Assembly: GCF_021134715.1 (NCBI RefSeq)
Contig: NC_060027.1
Coordinates: forward strand, 5,580,001-5,644,000
Direction of reading: 5' to 3'
DNA: 64,000 bases
Source of the DNA: Daphnia pulex
Lineage: Eukaryota; Arthropoda; Branchiopoda; Diplostraca; Daphniidae
Both the position numbers and the translations under genes were made by a program. Of the stretch, positions 32,453 through 44,636 are shown piece by piece; position 1 is the stretch's first letter; each line of letters starts with the position of its first letter. Under the pieces are notes generated by a model that was not told the origin of the DNA, made no database searches, and was given only the letters and a program-made list of their open reading frames with translations.

Positions 32453-32524
32453 GGGGGTATAGCTCAGTGGTAGAACATTCGACTGCAGATCGAAATGTCC
32501 CCAGTTCAAACCTGGGTGCCCCCT
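32453..32524 (+). tRNA. tRNA-Cys(GCA) type B
   Basis: C11-A24 D-stem mismatch, as at 27,400 and 29,085. Confidence 0.85.
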
Positions 32525-33332
32525 TGTAAGACGGATGATCATGATTGAGATGATTAAATGAAATAATTTGAGGTTTTCTGCACGCTTTCCTGATTGAATG
32601 GAAACTTTTATATCATTTATTTAATGATTTACATCGAATATATAGTGACAAAACAATAATCACACCATAGAATTACTACTGTATTTGTAGCAGATTTGCG
32701 CACAATATAGAAAGAACCAGCCAGGTACGATTATCTCAGCGAAAAATGTAAAACCCCGGTCGTGTGTACAATTGCAATCAATACTTAAGAGTCTCATGCT
32801 GTTTCGGCTGAGGTAGCCAGACTCATACAAATCAACGTTGTAATGCAAAAATATCTAATATGTCATGGTAAAATGCACATGGATTATCGCTCGCACTATG
32901 GTGATAACTACATCGGTGGTTATGAGGTTTTACTGCTAAGATACACATAAGTTATATTGCTATATTTTATTTTTTTACTTTTTTTGTAATGCGTTCTAGG
33001 ATGATAGACTGCATAGTTGTAAACTAATCTCTAGTGATGTAACATTACCACTTTGCAGTAATCAAGTCAAAACTACAGCGGTTATTGTTGCGTTAAAAAA
33101 GCGGAAGTTTTGACTGCTTTTCGTTTAAATGACACCAGACGGATAGCCAAACAAATACAACTTGGTAGGGGCACCCTTTTAAGTATACAGACTAGCTAGT
33201 TAGCGTGTAAGATTCCTACCGCTCTTCTTCCATTACACATTTTACATAGCAGTACATCAGTCCAGATATTGGCTATTATCGCAAAAGTAAAACAAGGAAT
33301 GCAATTCCATACAAGGATTAAAATTGTTTAAT

Positions 33333-33405
33333 TGTTTCCACCCAGGATCGAACTGAGGACCTTCAGCGTGTAGAGCCGACGTGATAACCACTACACTATG
33401 GAAAC
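33333..33405 (-). tRNA. tRNA-Val(UAC), C33 variant
   Basis: Loop TCTACAC. Stems intact. Confidence 0.8.
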
Positions 33406-33668
33406 ATTAACTTTCTAAAGATGGCAACAAATTTATTTCGCCAAAATCAACATAACATGTTTATGTCCCCCAACGATATAATCAGGATATAGCTGACCAA
33501 ATGAAGCCACTTGATGAAAAATAGGCATCAATTATCGACATTTCGCTTCGAGAAATATCAGAGAAAAGAAATCCAATTTTTAAAAAAGATCAATCGATTT
33601 TTCAGAGTCAGTTACTCTTAATAAAAATGGAGGGCTAATAGAAATACGGGGTAAAATATAAATATATG

Positions 33669-33740
33669 GGGGGTATAGCTCAGTGGTAGAGCATTCGACT
33701 GCAGATCGAAATGTCCCCGGTTCAACCCCGGATGCCCCCT
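33669..33740 (+). tRNA. tRNA-Cys(GCA) type A
   Basis: Standard type A sequence. Confidence 0.9.
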
Positions 33741-34135
33741 GTTAAGTTAAACCTAATATAAGGAACGAAATATTATTGGGTTTATTCAGTTAAATTGTTT
33801 CATTGATGTGTTTATTGAATTTAAAAATAAGCTCACTCGAAATATTTCTACGTATCAGCCTGACTTTTGAAAGTTTGAAAGAAATTCTCATCAACTTCTG
33901 GAAACTGATCTGCGTTAAAAGCTGTTCAAGAAGTATTATTTAATAACACACAGTTTCTTCACTTCAATAACTGAAATATCTGACTGGCCTCCTGTTCGAT
34001 AGAAACTCAATAATTAACCAAATGATTCTTTGTTTGCGCATCCTGTGTGAAACACAAATTAAAAGCTAAGGGTTTTTCGCAAAATTAATTTGTTACAATC
34101 CAGAATGTCAAAGGTAAACTCATGTGGACATTTAT

Positions 34136-34207
34136 GGGGGTATAGCTCAGTGGTAGAGCATTCGACTGCAGATCGAAATGTCCCCAGATCAAACCTGGGT
34201 GCCCTCT
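34136..34207 (+). tRNA. tRNA-Cys(GCA) type B, T-loop variant
   Basis: T54 is A, with the G2-U71 wobble. Last gene before the foldback insertion. Confidence 0.7.
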
Positions 34208-34881
34208 TGTAAGACGGATGATCATAATTGAGATGATCAAATGAAATAACTTGAGGTTTTCTGCACGCTTTCCTGATTGAATGGAAACTTTTATATCATT
34301 TATTTAATGATTTACATCAAATATATAGTGACAAAACAATAATCACACCATAGAATTACTACTGTATCTGTAGCAGATTTGCGCACAATATAGAAAAAAC
34401 CAGCCAGGTACGATTATCTCAGCGAAAAATGTAAAACCCCGGTCGTGTGTACAATTGCAATCAATACTTAAGAGTCTCATGCTGTTTCGACTGAGGTAGC
34501 CAGGCTCCTACAAATCAACGTTGTAATGCAATAATATCTAACATGTCATGGTAAAATGCACATGGATTATCGCTCGCACTATGGTGATAACTACATCGGT
34601 GGTTATGAGGTTTTACTGCTAAGATACACATATGTTATATTGCTATATTTTATTTTTTTACTTTTTATGTAATGCGTTCTAGGATGATAGACTGCATAGT
34701 TGTAAACTTATCTCTAGTGATGTAACATTACCACTTTGCAGTAATCAAGTCAAAACTACAGCGGTTATTGTTGCGTTAAAAAAGCGGAAGTTTTGACTGC
34801 TTTTCGTTTAAATGACACCAGACGGATAGCCAAACAAATACAACTTGGTAGTGGCACCCTTTTAAGTATACAGACTAGCTA

Positions 34882-34890
34882 GTTAGCGTG
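34882..34890 (+). repeat. 9-bp target duplication, left of foldback element
   Basis: GTTAGCGTG, repeated at 39,909-39,917. Uninterrupted cassettes have it once, as CTAGTTAGCGTGTAAG. Confidence 0.85.
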
Positions 34891-34896
34891 ATTGGC

Positions 34897-36578
34897 GGAG
34901 ATATAGGACCGGTCGAAATAGGCCCCGACGAAATAGGCCCGGCAAATAGGACCGGTCGAAATAGGACCCTACGAAATAGGCCCACTTTTAAAATATTTTT
35001 AAAGCGGTCCTATTTCTCCGTCAAAGTGGGCCTATTTCTCCCAATTATTTCTAAGTTCCATAAGGTACTCTGAAATATTTTCAAAAAATATTCGACCTTC
35101 TCCACATGAGCGAGAAGGCGGAATATTCAACGAAGGATCCGCCACCGCTTATATTCATTGCCGTAGCTCAAACCACGATGAGTGAATTCACACATTGCCG
35201 TTTCGTTTTTCACATGTTAGGTAGCTGATTTCCGTCTTTATTTTTTTATGAACGTATTCCCCTTGATCTTAACTGTAAAATTCATTTTTTACAAACGTCG
35301 TTTTCACTTATTAACTATCGCTAATTTAAAAAAATGAACAAATTTTCGTGTTTTCTTCGCCATTTATTTGTTCCGTAGCTCGATCCCCCCTTCAGCGGCT
35401 CAGCCTTGAACGCGTCTCTCCCCTTCAGCGGCTCAGCCTTGAACGCGTCTATCCCCCCTCTACCTATGCCAGTACTCAGGTGAAGTAGGAAATGAACATG
35501 TTTGATGAAATAAATCTTACGGATTGATTTCAAACATATCCATAACAATTTCATGTTTTTTTTAAAGCAACAAACGCATATCACTTTTAAGTTTCTTGTT
35601 TTATGGGGCTGACGCGAGGTGCTGCTCAAGCCGGCCAGAAGGGTGGTCGAGCGGGGGAGGCTGCACGCACTCATGGGAGAGGGGTGAGTGAAGGGGGGTT
35701 TACCTGGGCCATACCATACAGTCCCATCTTTTCCCTTCTACGTACATGTCAACGGATGGTCTAGTGGTTAGCAACTCGGGGTAATAATCTTAAGTGCCGG
35801 TGTTCGAATCTCGGCCATGTCGATTAAGATTTTTATTTACAAAATATTTTAGAAAAATTAATAGCTCAACAGCATAAAGCGGTGTGGAACTATCCTGGCG
35901 AAATTGATCGTTTTTTGTTTTTTTAATTGATGATATATACATTAATTGATTTAATATACAGCACGAAAAGGAAATTTCTATTATAGTCTGGGAGCTGGGC
36001 CCCCAAAAAATGATTTTTGTTTAGCAAAAGGTTTGAGGCTAAAATGTGGTTAGGGGGGGTATGACACACACGAAAAGCCATGTCTGTCGACTGGCGGCCG
36101 GGGCGTTCAAGCGTGACGCGATCCCGAAGTCGGCGGGAATGGTAAAAAAAATGACTTTTGTTTAGCAAGCCCAAATTTTTGTAGGAAGCAAGCTAACATT
36201 ATGTCGATCAATAATCCCGGTAGACAGACGTCGATATCTGAGCCCTTGGGGGCAACAGACGTCGGTGTGTAACGGCTTTTCACGAACTGTCAGTCGTTAT
36301 TTGATACTGGCAACGCTGTTTCGGATACCGGCAATACTGTATCCAAGGCGCTTATTTTGAAATAACTGGCGTTTCTTGGGGAATATAATGACTAGGAATT
36401 CATTAAAACTGGTTATTTAACACTTATAACGACTTATAAATCAATTCAGTAATTGAATTATAAGTTTAATTAATAATTAGCTGCCAAGGCAGCATAAAAA
36501 CAATATGGTGGCAGCTTTTTTAACGTCCAACGACGGACCGATCAGACTCTATCCTCACTCCGTCGACCGAAATGATCT
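34897..36578 (+). repeat. inverted arm, left
   Basis: Contains the terminal GAAATAGG(A/C)CC sub-repeats, two tandem copies of CCCCTTCAGCGGCTCAGCC near 35,390-35,450, and a tRNA-like module at 35,754. Minus-strand frames at 35,674-35,321 (117 aa) and 36,174-35,923 (83 aa) have no recognisable domain. Confidence 0.85.
35754..35822 (+). repeat. tRNA-like module in the left arm
   Basis: Box A-like GGATGGTCTAGTGGTTAGC and box B-like GTGTTCGAATCTC, ending CATGTCG. It resembles the module in R1, and the similarity extends upstream through TTTTCCCTTC. Confidence 0.55.
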
Positions 36579-38220
36579 CCCATTTTCGTTTTCTCTCTCT
36601 TCACACGCGCACACAAGAAAATGTCGAAAAAGAATTTTCCCCTTTGTCCGGCATCACCAATTCCCGTCAGTTTGCATCGCCAGAGTGTCTCTGTAAATAG
36701 TCAATTTCTCATCATATCCCAAACGAAACAATTATTTAACTTAATTATCCCTCATTTATTTCTCGCCCTCTTTATCTGCTCTGTGTGTGTGTGTGTAACT
36801 GATGCTGTGTGAGCAAGTGCAAGTGTGATTGAGTGCCAAGGGAATTCCATATTCAATTGCTGTCGTGGGTTCTAGGGTTCGAAAGTGACTAGGTGCTGAG
36901 GTTTACGTTCGGTTTACGTTTGCAGTTTTTTTTTATTTCACGCCGGAATTTTTGGTTTGTATTCTGAACGGCGAAAGAAAAAAGGCCAGCTGATGCCTTG
37001 GAACAGATGCGCATTGGTCAGAGAGGACAGTTGGTATGCTGCTGCCCCATCTCGTTTCACTCTTAAGTTCTGGCGGTTGCTGGACTTGTCTATCACATCC
37101 GGCAGCATCCAAGAGACGACGACTGTGATCCGATCCGGTGCCAATCGACACGTATCTAACAAACAAGAAAAAGGAGAAGATTTGCGCTGTCTGCCGTGCG
37201 TGCGTTTGTGTTTATGTGTGCTTTTCTTTTTATTTGTTCGATGTTTTTCATTCAACCCGCTTTTTTTTGTGATGCTGTCATTTCTTGTCACGGCCATTGA
37301 GACGATGACGATGGGACTGCTAACCGTCTGGGAAAGTGTGAGGCGTTATCAGGGGCGTCCGCAGCGGTGACGGCGGGAACGGGATCGTATAAAATCCAGT
37401 CCCGGCCAATGCTAGGAACGAGTGAACGACCCACCAGCAGCTGTTGCGCTCGTCGTCAACTGGACTATGCGCAATAGCAACAACAATTGGCAGGAAATTT
37501 ATATCGCGGATTTTTTGGCGCTGAGAGAACACGAGATCGAACCCCATCAGATGATATTAGAAAGAAACAGAATGAAGAAAGAAAGGCTGTACAGGAAATT
37601 CCGCCGAGAATAATTCCTTTCAGAGACGATTCCCTTCAGAGTCGTCGGTCAATTCGACCGGTTTGTATTTTCTCGGGGGCCAATAAAAAATAACCATTTC
37701 ATTTTTTAAATTATTCGATCTATCTTATCTCTTTTTCCCTATATCCCTTGTCGATGTGTCTAGTAGTAATAATACCTTGCGCAATAATAAAAAAAAGAAG
37801 AGCCAGCCAGCCAACGTTGCTGGTTGGATTATTGTTATTAGATGGATGCTGCAACAAAATAAGCGTTTGCAACCTTTGGCACCCGTTTCCGGTCTGATTT
37901 GATCGCGCGCCACTCGCAAATCTGACAATTAAGAACGATGACACATCAACTCGTTTAGTACCACACTGTCGGTCCGCTTGTCCCTTCCAATTGCCAACTT
38001 ACCAATAGACCAGCATGTAGTCCTCCTCCTCTTTCCTATTTTGCGAGCTTTGAGAATTCAGAGAGACGGACAAAATGAGCCCGGCCATAATATTACAGTA
38101 GCACAGCAGAGATCCGGTCGGGATATATATTGAAAAAAAAAGAGGTTTCCCTTATAATCTTTAGATATTTATTCCCAGCGACTATGTGGACGTCTCCAGA
38201 TAAAAAAAAAATTATAAAAA
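36579..38220. other. unique centre of the foldback element
   Basis: 1,642 bp present once. It is less AT-rich than the array, has a (GT)n run near 36,783 and a TATAAAA at about 37,388. A 63-aa plus frame (37,422-37,613, MNDPPAAVALVVNW) is the best open frame but is not recognised. This may be host DNA captured between the arms, as some Mutator-like elements do; that is inference. Confidence 0.4.
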
Positions 38221-39902
38221 AGATCATTTCGGTCGACGGAGTGAGGATAGAGTCTGATCGGTCCGTCGTTGGACGTTAAAAAAGCTGCCACCATATTGTT
38301 TTTATGCTGCCTTGGCAGCTAATTATTAATTAAACTTATAATTCAATTACTGAATTGATTTATAAGTCGTTATAAGTGTTAAATAACCAGTTTTAATGAA
38401 TTCCTAGTCATTATATTCCCCAAGAAACGCCAGTTATTTCAAAATAAGCGCCTTGGATACAGTATTGCCGGTATCCGAAACAGCGTTGCCAGTATCAAAT
38501 AACGACTGACAGTTCGTGAAAAGCCGTTACACACCGACGTCTGTTGCCCCCAAGGGCTCAGATATCGACGTCTGTCTACCGGGATTATTGATCGACATAA
38601 TGTTAGCTTGCTTCCTACAAAAATTTGGGCTTGCTAAACAAAAGTCATTTTTTTTACCATTCCCGCCGACTTCGGGATCGCGTCACGCTTGAACGCCCCG
38701 GCCGCCAGTCGACAGACATGGCTTTTCGTGTGTGTCATACCCCCCCTAACCACATTTTAGCCTCAAACCTTTTGCTAAACAAAAATCATTTTTTGGGGGC
38801 CCAGCTCCCAGACTATAATAGAAATTTCCTTTTCGTGCTGTATATTAAATCAATTAATGTATATATCATCAATTAAAAAAACAAAAAACGATCAATTTCG
38901 CCAGGATAGTTCCACACCGCTTTATGCTGTTGAGCTATTAATTTTTCTAAAATATTTTGTAAATAAAAATCTTAATCGACATGGCCGAGATTCGAACACC
39001 GGCACTTAAGATTATTACCCCGAGTTGCTAACCACTAGACCATCCGTTGACATGTACGTAGAAGGGAAAAGATGGGACTGTATGGTATGGCCCAGGTAAA
39101 CCCCCCTTCACTCACCCCTCTCCCATGAGTGCGTGCAGCCTCCCCCGCTCGACCACCCTTCTGGCCGGCTTGAGCAGCACCTCGCGTCAGCCCCATAAAA
39201 CAAGAAACTTAAAAGTGATATGCGTTTGTTGCTTTAAAAAAAACATGAAATTGTTATGGATATGTTTGAAATCAATCCGTAAGATTTATTTCATCAAACA
39301 TGTTCATTTCCTACTTCACCTGAGTACTGGCATAGGTAGAGGGGGGATAGACGCGTTCAAGGCTGAGCCGCTGAAGGGGAGAGACGCGTTCAAGGCTGAG
39401 CCGCTGAAGGGGGGATCGAGCTACGGAACAAATAAATGGCGAAGAAAACACGAAAATTTGTTCATTTTTTTAAATTAGCGATAGTTAATAAGTGAAAACG
39501 ACGTTTGTAAAAAATGAATTTTACAGTTAAGATCAAGGGGAATACGTTCATAAAAAAATAAAGACGGAAATCAGCTACCTAACATGTGAAAAACGAAACG
39601 GCAATGTGTGAATTCACTCATCGTGGTTTGAGCTACGGCAATGAATATAAGCGGTGGCGGATCCTTCGTTGAATATTCCGCCTTCTCGCTCTGTGGAGAA
39701 GGTCGAATATTTTTTGAAAATATTTCAGAGTACCTTATGGAACTTAGAAATAATTGGGAGAAATAGGCCCACTTTGACGGAGAAATAGGACCGCTTTAAA
39801 AATATTTTAAAAGTGGGCCTATTTCGTAGGGTCCTATTTCGACCGGTCCTATTTGCCGGGCCTATTTCGTCGGGGCCTATTTCGACCGGTCCTATATCTC
39901 CG
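38221..39902 (-). repeat. inverted arm, right
   Basis: Reverse complement of the left arm, including its tandem CTTCAGCGGCTCAGCC units and terminal sub-repeats. Confidence 0.85.
38977..39045 (-). repeat. tRNA-like module in the right arm
   Basis: Mirror copy of 35,754-35,822. Confidence 0.55.
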
Positions 39903-39908
39903 GCTTCC

Positions 39909-39917
39909 GTTAGCGTG
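39909..39917 (+). repeat. 9-bp target duplication, right of foldback element
   Basis: GTTAGCGTG, then the cassette resumes at TAAGATTCC. Confidence 0.85.
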
Positions 39918-40042
39918 TAAGATTCCTACCGCTCTTCTTCCATTACACATTTTACATAGCAGTACATCAGTCCAGATATTGGCTATTATCGCAAAAGTAA
40001 AACAAGGAATGCAATTCCATACAAGGATTAAAATTGTTTAAT

Positions 40043-40115
40043 TGTTTCCACCAAGAATCGAACTGAGGACCTTCAGCGTGTAGAGCCGACGTGATAACCA
40101 CTACACTATGGAAAC
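40043..40115 (-). tRNA. tRNA-Val(UAC), C33 and T-stem variant
   Basis: Loop TCTACAC. T-stem CTCAG/CTTGG with T-loop TTCGATT introduces a C51-U63 mismatch, shared only with 41,725. Confidence 0.7.
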
Positions 40116-40378
40116 ATTAACTTTCTAAAGATGGCAACAAATTTATTTCGCCAAAATCAACATAACATGTTTATGTCCCCCAACGATATAATCAGGATAT
40201 AGCTGACCAAATGAAGCCACTTGATGAAAAATAGGCATCAATTATCGACATTTCGCTTCGAGAAATATCAGAGAAAAGAAATCAAATTTTAAAAAAAGAT
40301 CAATCGATTTTTCAGAGTCAGTTACTCTTAATAAAAATGGAGGGCTAATAGAAATACGGGGTAAAATATAAATATATA

Positions 40379-40450
40379 GGGGGTATAGCTCAGTGGTAGA
40401 GCATTCGACTGCAGATCGAAATGTCCCCGGTTCAACCCCGGATGCCCCCT
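40379..40450 (+). tRNA. tRNA-Cys(GCA) type A
   Basis: Standard gene, but preceded by A rather than a sixth G. Confidence 0.9.
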
Positions 40451-40844
40451 GTTAAGTTAAACCTAATATAAGGAACGAAATACTATTGGGTTTATTCAGT
40501 TAAATTGTTTCATTGATGTGTTTATTGAATTTAAAAATAAGCTCACTCGATATATTTCTACGTATCAGCCTGACTTTTGAAGTTTGAAAGAAATTCTCAT
40601 CAACTTCTGGAAACTGATCTGCGTTAAAAGCTGTTCAAGAAGTATTATTTAATAACACACAGTTTCTTCACTTCAATAACTGAAATATCTGACTGGCCTC
40701 CTGTTCGATAGAAACTCAATAATTAACCAAATGATTCTTTGTTTGCGCATCCTGTGTGAAACACAAATTAAAAGCTAAGGGTTTTTTGCAAAATTTATAC
40801 GTTACAATCCAGAATGTCAAAGGTTAACTCATGTGGACATTTAT

Positions 40845-40916
40845 GGGGGTATAGCTCAGTGGTAGAGCATTCGACTGCAGATCGAAATGTCCCTAGTTCA
40901 AACCTGGGTGCCACCT
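40845..40916 (+). tRNA. tRNA-Cys(GCA) type B, acceptor variant
   Basis: The 3' acceptor strand TGCCACC gives a G3-A70 mismatch. The T-stem CCTAG/CTGGG still pairs. Confidence 0.72.
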
Positions 40917-41724
40917 TGTAAGACGGATGATCATAATTGAGATGATCAAATGAAATAACTTGAGGTTTTCTGCACGCTTTCCTGATTGAATGGAAACTTT
41001 TATATCATTTATTTAATGATTTACATCAAATATATAGTGACAAAACAATAATCACACCATAGAATTACTACTGTATCTGTAGCAGATTTGCGCACAATAT
41101 AGAAAGAACCAGCCAGATACGATTATCTCAGCGAAAAATGTAAAACCTCGGTCGTGTGTACAATTGCAATCAATACTTAAGAGTCTCATGCTGTTTCGAC
41201 TGAGGTAGCCAGGCTCCTACAAATCAACGTTGTAATGCAATAATATCTAACATGTCATGGTAAAATGCACATGGATTATCGCTCGCACTATGGTGATAAC
41301 TACATCGGTGGTTATGAGGTTTTACTGCTAAGATACACATAAGTTATATTGCTATATTTTATTTTTTTACTTTTTATGTAATGCGTTCTAGGATGATAGA
41401 CTGCATAGTTGTAAACTTATCTCTAGCGATGTAACATTACCACTTTGCAGTAATCAAGTCAAAACTACAGCGGTTATTGTTGCGTTAAAAAAGCGGAAGT
41501 TTTGACTGCTTTTCGTTTAAATGACACCAGACGGATAGCCAAACAAATACAACTTGGTAGTGGCACCCTTTTAAGTATACAGACTAGCTAGTTAGCGTGT
41601 AAGATTCCTACCGCTCTTCTTCCATTACACATTTTACATAGCAGTACATCAGTCCAGATATTGGCTATTATCGCAAAAGTAAAACAAGGAATGCAATTCC
41701 ATACAAGGATTAAAATTGTTTAAT

Positions 41725-41797
41725 TGTTTCCACCAAGAATCGAACTGAGGACCTTCAGCGTGTAGAGCCGACGTGATAACCACTACACTATGGAAAC
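41725..41797 (-). tRNA. tRNA-Val(UAC), C33 and T-stem variant
   Basis: Same two changes as 40,043; this cassette and the previous one are near-identical sisters. Confidence 0.7.
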
Positions 41798-42060
41798 ATT
41801 AACTTTCTAAAGATGGCAACAAATTTATTTCGCCAAAATCAACATAACATGTTTATGTCCCCCAACGATATAATCAGGATATAGCTGACCAAATGAAGCC
41901 ACTTGATGAAAAATAGGCATCAATTATCGACATTTCGCTTCGAGAAATATCAGAGAAAAGAAATCCAATTTTTAAAAAAGATCAATCGATTTTTCAGAGT
42001 CAGTTACTCTTAATAAAAATGGAGGGCTAATAGAAATACGGGGTAAAATATAAATATATA

Positions 42061-42132
42061 GGGGGTATAGCTCAGTGGTAGAGCATTCGACTGCAGATCG
42101 AAATGTCCCCGGTTCAACCCCGGATGCCCCCT
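42061..42132 (+). tRNA. tRNA-Cys(GCA) type A
   Basis: Same as 40,379, again preceded by A. Confidence 0.9.
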
Positions 42133-42526
42133 GTTAAGTTAAACCTAATATAAGGAACGAAATACTATTGGGTTTATTCAGTTAAATTGTTTCATTGATG
42201 TGTTTATTGAATTTAAAAATAAGCTCACTCGATATATTTCTACGTATCAGCCTGACTTTTGAAGTTTGAAAGAAATTCTCATCAACTTCTGGAAACTGAT
42301 CTGCGTTAAAAGCTGTTCAAGAAGTATTATTTAATAACACACAGTTTCTTCACTTCAATAACTGAAATATCTGACTGGCCTCCTGTTCGATAGAAACTCA
42401 ATAATTAACCAAATGATTCTTTGTTTGCGCATCCTGTGTGAAACACAAATTAAAAGCTAAGGGTTTTTTGCAAAATTTATACGTTACAATCCAGAATGTC
42501 AAAGGTTAACTCATGTGGACATTTAT

Positions 42527-42598
42527 GGGGGTATAGCTCAGTGGTAGAGCATTCGACTGCAGATCGAAATGTCCCTAGTTCAAACCTGGGTGCCACCT
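42527..42598 (+). tRNA. tRNA-Cys(GCA) type B, acceptor variant
   Basis: G3-A70 mismatch, as at 40,845. Confidence 0.72.
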
Positions 42599-43406
42599 TG
42601 TAAGACGGATGATCATAATTGAGATGATCAAATGAAATAACTTGAGGTTTTCTGCACGCTTTCCTGATTGAATGGAAACTTTTATATCATTTATTTAATG
42701 ATTTACATCAAATATATAGTGACAAAACAATAATCACACCATAGAATTACTACTGTATCTGTAGCAGATTTGCGCACAATATAGAAAGAACCAGCCAGAT
42801 ACGATTATCTCAGCGAAAAATGTAAAACCTCGGTCGTGTGTACAATTGCAATCAATACTTAAGAGTCTCATGCTGTTTCGACTGAGGTAGCCAGGCTCCT
42901 ACAAATCAACGTTGTAATGCAATAATATCTAACATGTCATGGTAAAATGCACATGGATTATCGCTCGCACTATGGTGATAACTACATCGGTGGTTATGAG
43001 GTTTTACTGCTAAGATACACATAAGTTATATTGCTATATTTTATTTTTTTACTTTTTATGTAATGCGTTCTAGGATGATAGACTGCATAGTTGTAAACTT
43101 ATCTCTAGCGATGTAACATTACCACTTTGCAGTAATCAAGTCAAAACTACAGCGGTTATTGTTGCGTTAAAAAAGCGGAAGTTTTGACTGCTTTTCGTTT
43201 AAATGACACCAGACGGATAGCCAAACAAATACAACTTGGTAGTGGCACCCTTTTAAGTATACAGACTAGCTAGTTAGCGTGTAAGATTCCTACCGCTCTT
43301 CTTCCATTACACATTTTACATAGCAGTACATCAGTCCAGATATTGGCTATTATCGCAAAAGTAAAACAAGGAATGCAATTCCATACAAGGATTAAAATTG
43401 TTTAAT

Positions 43407-43479
43407 TGTTTCCACCCAGGATCGAACTGAGGACCTTCAGCGTGTAAAGCCGACGTGATAACCACTACACTATGGAAAC
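43407..43479 (-). tRNA. tRNA-Val(UAC)
   Basis: Clean copy with U33. Confidence 0.92.
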
Positions 43480-43742
43480 ATTAATTTTATAAAGATGGCA
43501 ACAAATTTATTTCGCCAAAATCAACATAACATGTTTATGTCCCCCAACGATATAATCAGGATATAGCTGACCAAATGAAGCCACTTGATGAAAAATAGGC
43601 ATCAATTATCGACATTTCGCTTCGAGAAATATCAGAGAAAAGAAATCCAATTTTTAAAAAAGATCAATCGATTTTTCAGAGTCAGTTACTCTTAATAAAA
43701 ATGGAGGGCTAATAGAAATACGGGGTAAAATATAAATATATG

Positions 43743-43814
43743 GGGGGTATAGCTCAGTGGTAGAGCATTCGACTGCAGATCGAAATGTCCCCGGTTCAAC
43801 CCCGGATGCCCCCT
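43743..43814 (+). tRNA. tRNA-Cys(GCA) type A
   Basis: Standard type A sequence. Confidence 0.9.
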
Positions 43815-44209
43815 GTTAAGTTAAACCTAATATAAGGAACGAAATATTATTGGGTTTATTCAGTTAAATTGTTTCATTGATGTGTTTATTGAATTTAAAA
43901 ATAAGCTCACTCGAAATATTTCTACGTATCAGCCTGACTTTTGAAAGTTTGAAAGAAATTCTCATCAACTTCTGGAAACTGATCTGCGTTAAAAGCTGTT
44001 CAAGAAGTATTATTTAATAACACACAGTTTCTTCACTTCAATAACTGAAATATCTGACTGGCCTCCTGTTCGATAGAAACTCAATAATTAACCAAATGAT
44101 TCTTTGTTTGTGCATCCTGTGTGAAACACAAATTAAAAGCTAAGGGTTTTTCGCAAAATTATTACGTTACAATCCAGAATGTCAAAGGTAAACTCATGTG
44201 GACATTTAT

Positions 44210-44281
44210 GGGGGTATAGCTCAGTGGTAGAGCATTCGACTGCAGATCGAAATGTCCCCAGTTCAAACCTGGGTGCCTCCT
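44210..44281 (+). tRNA. tRNA-Cys(GCA) type B with G3-U70
   Basis: The 3' acceptor strand TGCCTCC makes a G3-U70 wobble pair, the main identity signal of alanine tRNAs. Anticodon and other stems are standard. Confidence 0.85.
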
Positions 44282-44636
44282 TGTAAGACGGATGATCATG
44301 ATTGAGATGATCAAATGAAATAACTTGAAGTTTTCTGCACGCTTTCCTGATTGAATGGAAACTTTTATATCATTTATTTAATGATTTACATAAAATATAT
44401 AGTGACAAAACAATAATCACACCATAGAATTACTACTGTATCTGTAGCAGATTTGCGCACAATATAGAAAGAACCAGCCAGGTACGATTATCTCAGCGAA
44501 AAATGTAAAACCCCGGTCGTGTGTACAATTGCAATCAATACTTAAGAGTCTCATGCTGTTTCGACTGAGGTAGCCAGACTCATACAAATCAACATTGTAA
44601 TGCAATAGTATCTAATATGTCATGGTAAAATGCACA

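Larger units (their letters stand above)
34891..39908. mobile_element. foldback element with 1.68-kb inverted arms
   Basis: A 5,018-bp insertion in a tRNA cassette. Left arm about 34,897-36,578 and right arm 38,221-39,902 are reverse complements, nearly identical over their length: two long frames match residue for residue between arms, and one small indel is visible near 35,105. The outermost 6-8 bp differ. The termini carry short repeats of the type GAAATAGG(A/C)CC. The 9-bp target duplication and long arms fit Mutator-like or foldback DNA transposons. No transposase frame is visible, so it should be non-autonomous. Confidence 0.85.

Noticed and set aside
35321-36174. 117-aa and 83-aa frames in the foldback arms as genes
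   Set aside because: They are identical in both arms because the arms are copies. They have no recognisable domain and overlap a tRNA-like module and low-complexity repeats.
34891-39908. Polinton/Maverick
   Set aside because: Long inverted ends are present, but no polymerase B, integrase, capsid or ATPase frame, and the target duplication is 9 bp rather than 6.
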